Translations under genes and position numbers: made by a program | In this document: piece after piece, positions 34,957-44,821 of the stretch | How positions within the stretch are numbered: the stretch's first letter is position 1 | Layout: every line of letters begins with the position of its first letter | Notes under the pieces: generated by a model | The model's database searches: none | What the model was told of the DNA's origin: nothing | The model's input: only the letters and a program-made list of their open reading frames with translations | From: Strigamia acuminata | Lineage: Eukaryota; Arthropoda; Chilopoda; Geophilomorpha; Linotaeniidae | Length of the DNA stretch: 64,000 nucleotides | Direction of reading: 5' to 3' | Assembly (NCBI GenBank): GCA_949358305.1 | Contig: OX442314.1 | Location: forward strand, 51,218,581 to 51,282,580

Positions 34957-35091
34957 GTCGTCTTCTCAAAAAACACGTGCTCGCTCGAAATTTTCAGACT
35001 TTTACTGCTCGTCTTTTCTTCTTCAAGTTTGTACGCCTCGTGTTTTGACTTGTAGTCGTCAGTTATTCTTTAACGTCGTCGGTGGATTTTT

Positions 35092-35109
35092 AACCATCCT
35101 CTGCTACCA
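35092..35109 (-). promoter_or_regulatory. Primer-binding site of outer copia, initiator tRNA-Met type
   Basis: The same 18-base site as in the nested element, two bases inside the 5' LTR. Confidence 0.9.
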
Positions 35110-35111
35110 TT

Positions 35112-35327
35112 TGTTGGAAATCGTGTGGTTGAAATAATGCAACATCATCGTAGGGTTAAAGAATTACAAGTGTTTTATTCTGGGAAAATACACAGGTTAA
35201 ATATGTAGACACTGGGCCATGATTGGCTGTTAAATTGGGTCGTCTAGTGGACGTATCAGCGTCTGCCACGGAACGTCCGAGTGCCCTCTCGCGACGTAAT
35301 GGCGGTCAAGCGACATGGGGTCCAACA
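35112..35327 (-). repeat. 5' LTR of outer copia (216 bp)
   Basis: TGTTGGAAATCG to GGGGTCCAACA on the plus strand; promoter-bearing LTR for the minus-strand transcript. Confidence 0.95.
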
Positions 35328-35332
35328 ATATG
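35328..35332. repeat. Target-site duplication ATATG, right copy of outer copia
   Basis: Pairs with 23303-23307. The array sequence resumes here. Confidence 0.95.
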
Positions 35333-37818
35333 TAGTTAAAAATATGACTTTAATGCTGGATTTTGACAAAAAACTGAGAGAGTTTATTTCAACTTGGACC
35401 AATAGCCGAAAATATGCCGAAAATGCCAAAAGCAGGCGCAAATGATCAAACTATGTAAAGAAATGTGAATAAAACCAATTTATAAATTTACAAAAACGTA
35501 TTTATTTATTTATTTATTTTTGCAATAAACTTGATTTAAAATGTTAATAATCACGCGTAATCAGCTATCTCGTAGTTTTCCAGTCCGCTCCACCACCATT
35601 TGTAATTGTAGTTGCAGTTCCAGTTCCGGTGGAGGATGAAAACGATGAATTCTTGAGAGCAAGAGCAAGAGCAGCGAGCAGGGAGCAATTGCGAGTGACG
35701 TCATATTTGTTACTCGTTCCAGAGTTAGCATTGGATAGCATGCGAATGGTAAGCCTAGTTTTGAAGAGTTGTTATAAAAATGTTATATTATTATATAAGG
35801 GGTATTGGTCTATATGTATCCGTGTACTGGGTATATATAGTACAGGTCATATAAGGGCGAGTGGCTGGGACAGGCCTGTGCCATTTCATGTCGTGAGCTG
35901 GTGCGGTGAATATCCGGTGAAAGAAAAATGGCGCGATCCGAAACGAGAGAGAGAGAGAGAGGGAGAGACAGTTGGTTTTCACGTTTGAGTGTGTTGTTTC
36001 ATTTGATTTCTATTGTTAGCTGGTGATTTCTATTGTTGGCTAGAGAGATGAGATGTGCGATCGACGGCGATCGACGGCGATCGAGGCGAGGCGAGGCGAG
36101 GCACGTACGGGTTTGTTTGAGACAAATTTCCGACAAATTCCTTGATTTCAGACGAATTTCAAATAATTTTCCAAATTTTTTGAGAAATTTCAACTACTTT
36201 TCAAATTTTTGCACATTTATTGCAATTTTGTAAAAAATGTCGACATACATAACTGCTGAAATTTGTCTAAAAAAAACCAAAATTCCTCAAAAATGAGTTG
36301 AAATTTGTGAAAAATAACAAAATTGCTCAAAAATTAGTTGAAATTTGTGAAAAATAACAATAAAATTGCTCAAAAATTAGTTGAAATTTGTGAAAAATAA
36401 GAAAAATGCTCAAAAATTAGTTGAAATTTGTGAAAAATAAGAAAAATGCTCAAAAATTAGTTGAAATTTGTGAAAAATAAGAAAATTTCTCAAGGTTTTG
36501 AAATTTTGGAAAACTAGCTGAAATTCGTCTGAAATAAATTTGCGTAAAATTAGTCTCAAGCTTATTGTCTCAAACTTGTCTCAAATTTGTCTCAAATTTG
36601 ACAAATATTGCCAAAAATTCCATGAAATTTGCAAAAATCAGGCAAAAATTTTTTGAAATTTGACAAATATTGCCAAAAATTGTCAAAAATGTGACAAAGA
36701 ATCCTTGAAATTTGTCAAATATTGCCAAAAATTCCATGAAATTTGCAAAAATCAGGCAAAAATTCCTTGAAATTTGTCAAATATTGTCAAAAATCTGTTG
36801 AAATTTTCAAAAATCAGGCAAAAATTCCTTGAAATTTGTCAAATATTGCCAAAAATCTGTTGAAATTTTCAAAATCTGTTGAAATTTTCAAAATCTGTTG
36901 AAATTTACAAAATCTGCTGAAATTCCTTGAAATTTGCAAAATCTGCTGAAATTCCTTGAATTTTGTCAAAAATGTGGCAAAATATTGCCAAAAAGCGGTG
37001 ATAATTTAATTTAATTTAATTTAATTTAATGTAACAAAAATCTGATGAAATTATGTGATATAAAAATTTATTCTCGAAATTTCTTTCTCAAAGGTTTGTT
37101 AATCTGTCCAATAATTTTTCGAAATTACCTAACGTTTCCTTAACCTAACCTAACTCGTCTCCTAACGCACCTCCGTTTGCGCACCCGCGCACTATTGGAG
37201 ACCCGCGCATCGCCAAAGACCCGCCGACCGACGTTGACCCGCGCACTATTGGAGACCCTCGCATCGCCAGAAGACCCGCCGACCGACGTTGACCCGCGCA
37301 CTATTGGAGACCCGCTGTCTAATGGAGCACGTAGAAACGGCCGAGTAGTGTTTTCTGAATGATTAATTCGGACATCGACAATAACTCCCAAGTGAAAAGC
37401 AATTAAGGGATCTGAAAGATTAAATCAATTTGGAAAAGTAATTTATTGCCGTAGAAATTAAGTCAAGAAATGTTATACGATAGACCCACCCGTCTTTCTT
37501 TTTTCTTCAAATACTGTACTGACAAAAAACGAAACATTACTTTTTTATATTTAACACTTTTGTAGCTGAATAAATGACATTTTTCACAAAAAAAAAATGA
37601 CATTTAATTTTTCACAAAAAAATGACAATTTTGACCACGCGTTGGTTTTTAATTGGTTTACGACGAGTGAGTTTGATTAGTTCTGCGCACGAGAATGCTG
37701 AAAATCAATCAGAAATCAGGATTTTCTTAGCTAAATAATCGATTACTCATTCTGGTCCAAGGCTCCTTCTCATCGTTTAACACCCGTTGGTCGACGTCAG
37801 GATTTTCAGTTGTGTTTA
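35333..37818 (+). repeat. Distal part of array unit 6
   Basis: Continues unit 6 after the copia insertion: possible exon, (GA)n, GATCGACGGC and GGCGA repeats, long AT-rich block, short (TTTAA)n, 54-bp repeats and two degenerate 21-bp repeats. The acceptor region before unit 7 reads TTTTCAG followed by TTGTGTTTAATGGCC. Confidence 0.95.
35584..35748 (+). CDS. Possible intact internal exon (55 codons) in array unit 6
   Basis: Bounded by TTTTCCAG and ATG|GTAAGC, 165 bp, open in phase 0 throughout (contains VEDENDEFLRARARAASREQ, then VPELALDSMRM). The homogenised units carry a 164-bp version with a stop. If spliced to the acceptor before 37819 the frame would enter MAENAETSPAE without a stop. Codon sense, splice sites and loss in other units suggest a coding exon of the ancestral gene, but I recognise no domain and a promoter or 5' UTR role is equally possible. 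Confidence 0.35.
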
Positions 37819-38606
37819 ATGGCCGAAAACGCGGAAACATCACCCGCGGAATGTGCTTGTGCGCAGCCGGCGCCGTCCGACGAAAACGTCGATCCTCACT
37901 CGTCGGTTGTTTCTGGAAGAAATAAGTAAAAACACGGACGAATTAACCTTGAGCCGCGAGCGAGTGGCTTTTAGAGAAGCTGAGAAACTACGCGAACGAC
38001 GAAGAAATGCTGAAATCCGTGGTAGGAATCCTGTTTAGGACGGCGGAGCGTGTTTGCGTGAACGTGTGCGTTCACATTTCGAAGAACATCGGCGTCGATC
38101 CGAACGACCCGCACGCAATTGTGCGACGAATTAAGGCCGGGGAAATCGCAAACGACGGCAACAATGAGTTGAATCGATGTTTTCGTCAAGCCGTGCGGGC
38201 AAAATGCGAGCAAGAACTGACGAGATTTCGACCGCTGTCGCAGACGGATCCGCCTCGATTCCGCGAGTTTGCGCTGTTCGTTCGGCACCTTTTCGTCGTG
38301 TCGAACGAACGTTTTGTCGCTTTTCAGCATCCCCAATGAACGTGTCGTGTGCGATTCATGCTTTTTGTTGCTCGATTTTCCCGACGAAGCGGGTTTGGAG
38401 TGTCTTCAAGTCGTTTTGGGAGAGTGTTTTTACTTGATGATATCGATGATATCGATCGTCTCGAGCTGTTGTTGTTAAGGTTGGAGCGATTGTTACGTTA
38501 TGGAAGGAATATTAGCTACGGTCGAATTTGCGGTTTGCTTGATGTGTTCAAAAAGGCGACGAGGCATATGTGGGACTTGCAGAAGTTAAGGGCGGCAAAT
38601 GAATGA
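37819..38606 (+). pseudogene. MIF4G-domain protein remnant, unit 7
   Basis: Like unit 6 up to about 38322, where 5 bp are missing before TTTTCAGCATCC. A 5-bp excess at 38438-38456 (a GATGATATC repetition) restores the frame, so the end reads DDIDDIDRLELLLLRL as in other units. The block between has scrambled sequence including the LECLQ helix, so the domain is probably dead. Confidence 0.6.
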
Positions 38607-39230
38607 AAGAAAGAAATCTGATTTGTGGAAATATTTTTGTTTTTTTAGGATGTAATTTAGTTATGATGAAATAATGTACGAATTCGAGGTGAATTGTTTA
38701 TTCGGTGATGAATTGTCAGTTTTATGTTATTTTGCAGTGTTTTATTTTGGTGTGTTTATTTGTAGAGTAAAACCATTTTGCTTTCTGTTTTTGTAGAAAA
38801 GATTTTTTTTTAAATTTTATACATAATGTAATTAAATTCTAAACGTTACTCTGCTAGCATGCTGAAAAGCAATCAATTTCATCAATTAAATCAACATCTA
38901 AAATAAAATGAAACAAAATAAAAATATTTTATATTGATAAATTGTTAATATTTTATTTTAATTTTAGATTTGGATAACCAACACGAGTAGAACAAAAATG
39001 GACAAAGTTCACAGGATTTTTGGTGATTTATGAAATTAATAAATTATTTTAACTTTTCATTTTGAAAATCATTTTTAACAAAAATTAATTTGATTTCAAA
39101 CAAGAAACTTGCTTTGTAAGTTCAAATATGTCCCCAGTTTATAAAACTAGTTACTAGATGTTGTGAGTTATACTTCCAGCATCTCGCTCATTTAATTTAA
39201 AAGTCTCTGTTTTCCGAGACGAGATCTTGT
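37819..39230 (+). repeat. Array unit 7, truncated, right edge of the array
   Basis: Homology runs through the MIF4G remnant and AT spacer and stops after GAGACGAGATCTTGT, the palindromic site that varies between units 1 and 2. Sequence beyond is unrelated to the unit. Confidence 0.93.
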
Positions 39231-39971
39231 GATGGTGACGACCACAACTCTTATCGCATGATAGTACCATGTATAAGTCGCGTTCAAGTGAATATAATAC
39301 GAGATAAATAAAGACAAGATGGTTCTCAAAACATGACAAGTTTATTGGTTCTTCCAATAAATGTAACACACTAAATTATACATAAGACTAATGTCGACAT
39401 TTGACAAGTTAAATGAACAATTAAACTGTACAATAAAGTGGCCATCTGGCCCTAAAATAATGAGATTACGTGTAATACTGATCCTCGGTCCGAATTCGTA
39501 GTTAACATCATATTTGGAAATATATAGCTGTCATCTCTGCCAGTCTGGCCGTGTCCGCGAGTCCTTCATCGGCATCTGGTTCCTGGTTCGCGTCGTGTAA
39601 TTATCGTGGTTCGATCCGAGAGATGCGGTTGACTTTTCATGCACCGCTACAACTTGGGATGGACGTTGGTGTAAATACATGACTTCATTTATTTACCAAT
39701 GTTCCAATTACGAATGGGTCCAATTTAAACCACCCCCATTTTGAATAAATTTTGGCCCCTAAGTGGAATAAAATTTTCCCCCAACCAAACCCCCCCCGTG
39801 TAAACTAAATAACCACCCCAAACTTTACTTCCCCTTAGTAATGTGTTTGCCCCCCAACCAATTTTACCCCCAATAATTTCTAAAGTACCCCCCACGTAAT
39901 CCCAATATCATAACGCTGTCTTCTCACTGCGTACACAAGGCCCTCTTCGCTTTAGCTGGGCGCCCACGCTT
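39231..39971. other. Non-coding junction region with a C-tract stretch
   Basis: No gene recognised. 39729-39902 holds about ten C-runs of four to eight bases, spaced roughly 15-25 bp apart in AT-rich sequence. It lies between the array edge and the MULE remnant. Confidence 0.5.
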
Positions 39972-40710
39972 TCATTTTTGGCTAAGGGGAATGGTTTTGG
40001 CCTCCGGTGGCACAACAAGCAAGTTCTCAATAACAGCTATCCCAACAATGTGTTTACAAATATAAATTTTTGCAAACACAGGGCATGTGCACGTTCCCGT
40101 GCTCCATGTATCATTCGTAATACTAACCAGCCACACACTACTTCTCGAGTGCAGGTATGTGTCGAATCGGCGCCAACTTTTCCGCTCCTCTTGCCGCAGG
40201 TAGGCGTTTACACTGGTGTCTGTTAAGTTTGGTTGTCCACCAGGGGTGACATAGTAAGACTTAACATTACCTTGTACACGGACAATCACGCTAGGTTTTG
40301 TTCGTTTCCAGTTGTAACCGTCGGTGTAGTGCTGTAAGGTAACCGTTGGAGTAAGAGCAAACTTCTTGACATTGACGGATTCCATGTGCCTTTCCAAAGA
40401 CCAACATTTCACCATCCCTTTCAACTTATGAATGAAGATGTCCATTGCCAGTCTCTCCCGAAATGTCTCGTGTGTTTTAATGCTGTTGTTGGTCGACTCC
40501 AAGTCGTTGTTGGTGCATGGCGCGCCTTTGAAGTGTCCCGTATGCCAGCCAACGAATTGCTCCAAGTATTCGGCTTCAAAGTAGTCCAAAAACAAGTGCA
40601 TTTTCTCATTCCGGATGTATTCTTTGGCTTCCTCACCCGTAGAAAAGGTTCGAATTTTGTTACAAAAATATGGTTCGATGTAATAAAATTGAGTCCGTTG
40701 ACTTAATGGT
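39972..40710 (-). pseudogene. MULE-type transposase, C-terminal fragment with SWIM zinc finger
   Basis: The 209-aa ATG-initiated frame (40601-39972) extends upstream without an ATG to about 40710. It shows GHFKGAPCTNNDLESTNNSI and KTHETFRERL, as in the region after the catalytic core of Mutator-like transposases, and a SWIM finger CTCPVFAKIYICKHIVGIAV (CxC then CxH). The DDE core is not present; in this family the protein is normally much longer. I take it as a truncated copy without activity. Terminal repeats were not found. Confidence 0.75.
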
Positions 40711-40978
40711 TTAACTTGTATTCAAGTTAAATAATCGGTGGTACAAATTATTTACTGCAAAACAACGATTAAATCGCTTATCACGCCTTGCGGTTTTTTA
40801 TCTACAGCGCAACTCCGTCGCAATCACACAGTTGCTGTCATAATTCGCCTTGCCAAGCAGAATGGTATCATGCGTGCCCTATATAGCAGCACAGTGGTAG
40901 ACTGGACTACATACACAGGGGGTTATAGCAGGCGGTCCCGCACAGCAGTTTAATCATCTGGGATTCTAATGGCAAGCC
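40711..40978. other. Non-coding, no feature recognised
   Basis: Includes a TATATAG motif near 40899 but nothing I can assign. Confidence 0.3.
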
Positions 40979-41110
40979 GACTGCTTTGGCACCAAATACC
41001 ATGGAAATCAGCTTGCCAAACACATAGTGCTACTTACGGGTACAGACTGCTTTGGCACCATCAAGTGATGAAACCAATTCCCAATAATACCGGTGCTACT
41101 TGCGGTAACA
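40979..41110. repeat. Two-copy 66-bp direct repeat with conserved ends
   Basis: GACTGCTTTGGCACCA starts at 40979 and 41045, and each copy ends TGCTACTTRCGGKWACA, while the middle about 33 bases differ. Purpose unknown. Confidence 0.6.
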
Positions 41111-42058
41111 GAATGTTTTCATACCGCAAATGACCAGGAGAATACCGAATGCACACAGGCGGGCCATCCTCGGCGAGGCCGTTGACTGAAACATTAACAT
41201 TCAGACCTAAGCCTTCAATTGGCCGAATGAAATTGAAAAATTCAATCTCAAATAATATAATTTTCTGAGTAAAATTTGCAATTTTGTGCTGAGGACGTAT
41301 TTTTGAGAGTTGAAATGGATTTTTCAACCGAGGTCCAACTTTGAGCATAAAAAATGTCATTTTCGGCTTAAAAACCTCAAAATTGGTCACTTGGTCAGAA
41401 TGTTGCGCGCACATAAGATAATTTTAAAACACGTGTGTGAAAATCGGATGATTTCACGTGTGAAATATACCATTGTTTTGATTTCCCATTTTATAGTTCA
41501 TTATATCGCGTTGATTTATTGCTGTGAATTCATGAAATAATTAATTATCATGTTTTTCCATATTTTTATATTTCATTGTGATGTAGTTTATCATTTATTA
41601 AGTTGTAGTGTATTAATTTGAAATTGTGTATTTTATTATTTCTTGTCTTATATTTAAGTGTGTTGACCTGTTTTTATTTGTTTGAGGTCTTTACTCCCAA
41701 AAGTTAATTGGATAATTAGTGGGGGTTTCTTACTTGAGTGCACCGTTCTCATTGGTGCTTTGCAGCATGTCATACATTCTTTTACTCACCTTTTCTTTTA
41801 ATTGCTTTATACCAGAATAAACTAGTGTTCCCTTTGCCGTTAAAAGTTTGTGGTTGTGTCTCATTTCTCTTTGCTCAAGTCGCCATTTTGAACCTCAAGA
41901 ACTTCAAGAACTGCAACATAATTTGTATCCAGGACTTTGTGATATTTTATTGATAGGTTTGAATTATTTCATTTTATTCAAATTTAACAAAGTGGCGCCC
42001 CACACGTTAAAATTTTGATTAGTCTTTTTTCATTCACTTGAAATTAGAAAATATTAAA
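41111..42058. other. AT-rich stretch ahead of the tyrosine recombinase remnant
   Basis: No gene. TGGCGCCC at 41993-42000 after AACAAAG resembles a tRNA-Lys primer site after an LTR end, but no matching LTR was found. Confidence 0.35.
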
Positions 42059-43333
42059 ATGGCAGCTGCAGGCATTGATCGAGCAGAAATAAGAATCCAA
42101 ATCCGTAATTCTTTGTATTGGCTAAAACATAAACAGGGCGCTCCAGACAGTTACCTTACAAGAATAAGGAACATAAGCTACAACCCAAGATCAGGTTCTA
42201 GTTTTGATTGCCCCAGTCTGGCCGGCCCAGTCTTGGTTTCCGGTGTTGTAGAGTTTATCAACAACAACTCCGCTTCTTCTTCCAACGCCTCCTCATCTGA
42301 TCCTCAATTCCCTCGGAGAATCTCATCCGCTAGTTCTAAACAACTCCCTTCATCTAGCCGCATGGAAGCCGTCTTCTCCCAGTTCCAAGACGGAGAGCAT
42401 TCGGAAGAAGTTATTAAATTATTGGGGACCTCATGGAAGCAATTCTCTGGCCAGACTTATGAACGAGCCTGGCAACGATGGTGCTCTTGGGCCAAGGGCC
42501 AAAATTTGAACCCTTTTCGCCCCTCTCCCATTAATTTAGCAAATTTCCTAGGCTTCCTCAATACTTCTGGTTTGGCCTACTCATCTATTGGTGGTCACCG
42601 ATCGGCTGTTTCTTCTACTATTAGTGTAAACGGTTCGGAGTCTATGGAGTCTCATCCACTCGTAAAAAGAGTAATGAGAGCCATTTGGTTAGCTAAACCT
42701 CCTAAACCAAGGTATTCTAACATCTGGCATGTGGGTCCTGTTCTTCTTTATTTAAAGGGAATTATTTTATCTCATTCATTCCCTAGATTGTTGGTCAATT
42801 TAAAAAATGTTGGTCTCTTGACTTTGTGTTTAGCCGGTAGAGCATCAGACATTTGTCTTCTCTCCTCCGATATTGTCTTTTGTGACTCTTCTTGCTTTAT
42901 TCCAGTTTTAGCACTCCGTAAATCTGGATCCATAGCTCCTTTCAGGTTAAATTCCTTCTCTGAGGTTTCTCTTTGCCCGGTAACTGCAGTTCGTTTCTAC
43001 TTAGAATTTTCTGCTTCTTTCAGAGGTAATAAATAATAAACCTTTATTTTTATCCTCTTCATCTCCCTTTAGACCGGTTACTTCGGATACCGTCGCAAGA
43101 TGGATAAAAACAATTGATCAAACTCTGGAGTGGATACTTCAGTGTTCAAGGCTCATTCCACTGGAGCGGCATCCACCTCTTTTGCCTTCTCTAAAGGTGT
43201 CTGTCTTTCACATATATTAAAATCGGCAGATTGGTCGACTGCCCGAATCTTTTTCAACTTTTATAATAAACCGATCGATATAATTTCAGATGAATTCGCC
43301 AACGCCGTGTTGAGTGGCTATGAAATGTCATAA
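42059..43333 (+). pseudogene. Tyrosine recombinase (DIRS/Crypton type), frameshifted
   Basis: ATG at 42059 (MAAAGIDRAEIRIQIRNSL). A SAM-like core-binding domain follows a Ser-rich linker: TYERAWQRWCSWAKGQ and GFLNTSGLAYSSIGGHRSAV. The catalytic domain begins with LLTLCLAGRASDICLLSSDI, holding the first catalytic Arg. The frame stops at 43036; coding sense continues in another frame (KPLFLSSSSPFRPVTSDTVA) and then in a third (43130-43333) with VFKAHSTGAASTSFAFSKG and ADWSTARIFFNFYN, containing the likely Tyr. So two frameshifts are needed. The usual HSTR box is HSTG here, so the second Arg is missing. These proteins cut and rejoin DNA to move DIRS or Crypton elements; this copy should be inactive. 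Confidence 0.8.
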
Positions 43334-43429
43334 ATAACATCATTTATTTGTTGATGTAATACAATTGAAAATTTTGCGAAGTAATGAAGCAAAATACTCA
43401 TTGTATGAATAACAAATAAATGGTGTTAT
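43334..43429. repeat. 96-bp three-helix inverted repeat just after the recombinase stop
   Basis: Outer arms ATAACATCATTTATTTGTT (43334-43352) and AACAAATAAATGGTGTTAT (43411-43429) pair over 19 bp with one G.T. Inside are ATACAAT/ATTGTAT (43359/43400) and ATTTTGC/GCAAAAT (43371/43389). Either a 3' UTR hairpin or an element end. Confidence 0.8.
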
Positions 43430-44005
43430 ACTCCCACCCGTTCTGAAATCTCCCCACTTTTTAACATCTACATTTGTTATTCTAAAATAAATAATTTTGT
43501 TTTTCTTTTAGCTGGAAACTAAAGTTTTTTCACCAGCAGCTCTTCATTGAAATTCATCTTTATTTTGATAAAATATGTGTATTTTATTAAATAAAGGATT
43601 GTTTAAATATTTTGTATGTTTAACAGTTTTATTTAACTGGTCTGATTATTTTAAAATTGGACTGGTTAGCCAGGGACCGGATTATCCCGTTTATCACGAG
43701 AGAATTCGCGTTTCATTGGCCAATTAGGTAAGTCATTCAATTTGGTATAATTTTACCGTTCAATAAATTCCATTCTGGGAACAATTTTAGATGTTCAAAT
43801 AACAACTGTAATACTGTAAAGTAAATCTATTTATGGCTTTGCCTTTCCACCTTTCAGCTTGATTCCGAGGATCCTCCAGAAGCTGTACCAGGACCAAGCA
43901 ACACTCTTGATCGTAGCCCCGCGATGGTCGACTCAGAGCTGGTTCGTGACACTCTTGGAGAGCCTTATTATTGCCCCTCCCTTGCTGTTCCAAGCCAAGA
44001 AAAAT
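43430..44005. other. Non-coding stretch between recombinase remnants
   Basis: Nothing coding recognised. 43723-43815 is a dispersed repeat also found at 52383-52475. Confidence 0.4.
43723..43815 (+). repeat. Dispersed ~90-bp repeat, copy 1
   Basis: TTGGTATAATTTTACCGTTC with flanking sequence, matching 52383-52475 with scattered substitutions. Confidence 0.8.
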
Positions 44006-44757
44006 CTACAACTGGAATTCCAACCGACTGCGCCTCCGCCACTAAAGGGCCTGCAGCTCCTTGGCTGCAAGATATCTGGCAAGGTCTTACTGCAGAAGGC
44101 TTTTTGGAGGACGCTGCCACGTTGTTTACGACCGGGTGGCGCCCGTCAACCGTCACAACATATTCTTCGGGGATTGAGAAGTGGTAGAAATTTTTGGGTG
44201 AAGGGGCCGGCTAGTGACCAAGAAGAACCTTTGACCATTCATCAAACAACAAACAAAGAATTTGAATCGCTTTCACGAAGGGAAGTCCCATCCCACCATT
44301 TCCGGAAACTTGGCAGCAATTGGCGCGGCAGGTTTCATTTTGCCAGAAGTGAGAGCAGACCCTTCTATTGTCAGGATTCTAAAAGGGATTTACCACACGA
44401 GGCCCAACCTCCCCTGCTATGTAGCAACCTGGAACGTAGGTTTGGCCCAAAACTTTTTACAGCAGAAGTGGCCGCGCGACACCGAGGATTGGAAATTTTT
44501 ACAAGAAAAACTGTTAATATTGCAGGCGCTAACAACCGCGGCGAGAGTAAGTTTCCTCCAGAGTTTGCTACTTTCCGACTTGTCGATAACTACAGACGCC
44601 GCAATTTTTCGACCGTCAGCTCTACACAAGCATTCGCGTATTGGCACGCATACCAATTTCAGGACAGCACCTTTTCCGCAAGACAGTTTGATTTGTCCGT
44701 TTACTGCGCGATTAATTGCACACATTTTTAAAACATTTACTTCCCGGTATACATTTT
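44006..44757 (+). pseudogene. Second tyrosine recombinase remnant, different subfamily
   Basis: Core-binding domain LQDIWQGLTAEGFLEDAATL, then TGWRPSTVTTYSSGIEKW (ends in TAG at 44185). The next frame continues HEGKSHPTISGNLAAIGAAG, IVRILKGIYHTRPNL, VATWNVGLAQNFL and ALTTAARVSFLQSLLLSDL, where TTAxR carries the first catalytic Arg. This is the pattern of DIRS-like recombinases. About 45 bp present in the copy at 50140 are missing near 44270, and the C-terminal HxxR and Tyr region is cut off ahead of the MITE. Two frames and truncation make it a pseudogene. Confidence 0.75.
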
Positions 44758-44821
44758 TAGGTGCGACTGTTGTAATAAGATATTCCCTGCAGTTCACCAA
44801 TAAAGTCGAAATAGATCTGTA

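Larger units (their letters stand above)
23308..35327 (-). mobile_element. Outer Ty1/copia LTR retrotransposon (5.0 kb of its own sequence), interrupted by a nested copia
   Basis: Begins TGTTGGA and ends TCCAACA, with 216-bp LTRs at both ends that I could not tell apart, and a 5-bp target duplication. Minus-strand order: LTR, iMet primer site, gag, protease, integrase, RT, RNase H, purine tract, LTR. Protease-integrase-RT order identifies Ty1/copia. Without the nested element and its duplicated target it is about 4995 bp. Apart from the nested insertion I see no disruption, so the insertion appears young. Confidence 0.96.
1..39230 (+). repeat. Tandem array of ~4.2-kb units carrying a MIF4G-domain gene remnant, split by nested copia insertions
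   Basis: The same sequence recurs head to tail. Taking the MAEN start codon as origin, units begin at 268, 4475, 8878, 13085, 17292, 21572 and 37819, giving lengths 4207, 4403, 4207, 4207, 4280 and, with 12,025 bp of inserted copia plus duplicated target removed, about 4222 bp. Positions 1-267 are the tail of a further unit, so the array continues leftwards. It stops at 39230 inside unit 7. Units 1, 3 and 4 are nearly identical base for base. Unit 2 and the distal parts of units 5 and 6 share a longer AT-rich block, which suggests exchange between units. Edge units 6-7 diverge most, as expected when unequal crossing-over homogenises the interior. Confidence 0.97.
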
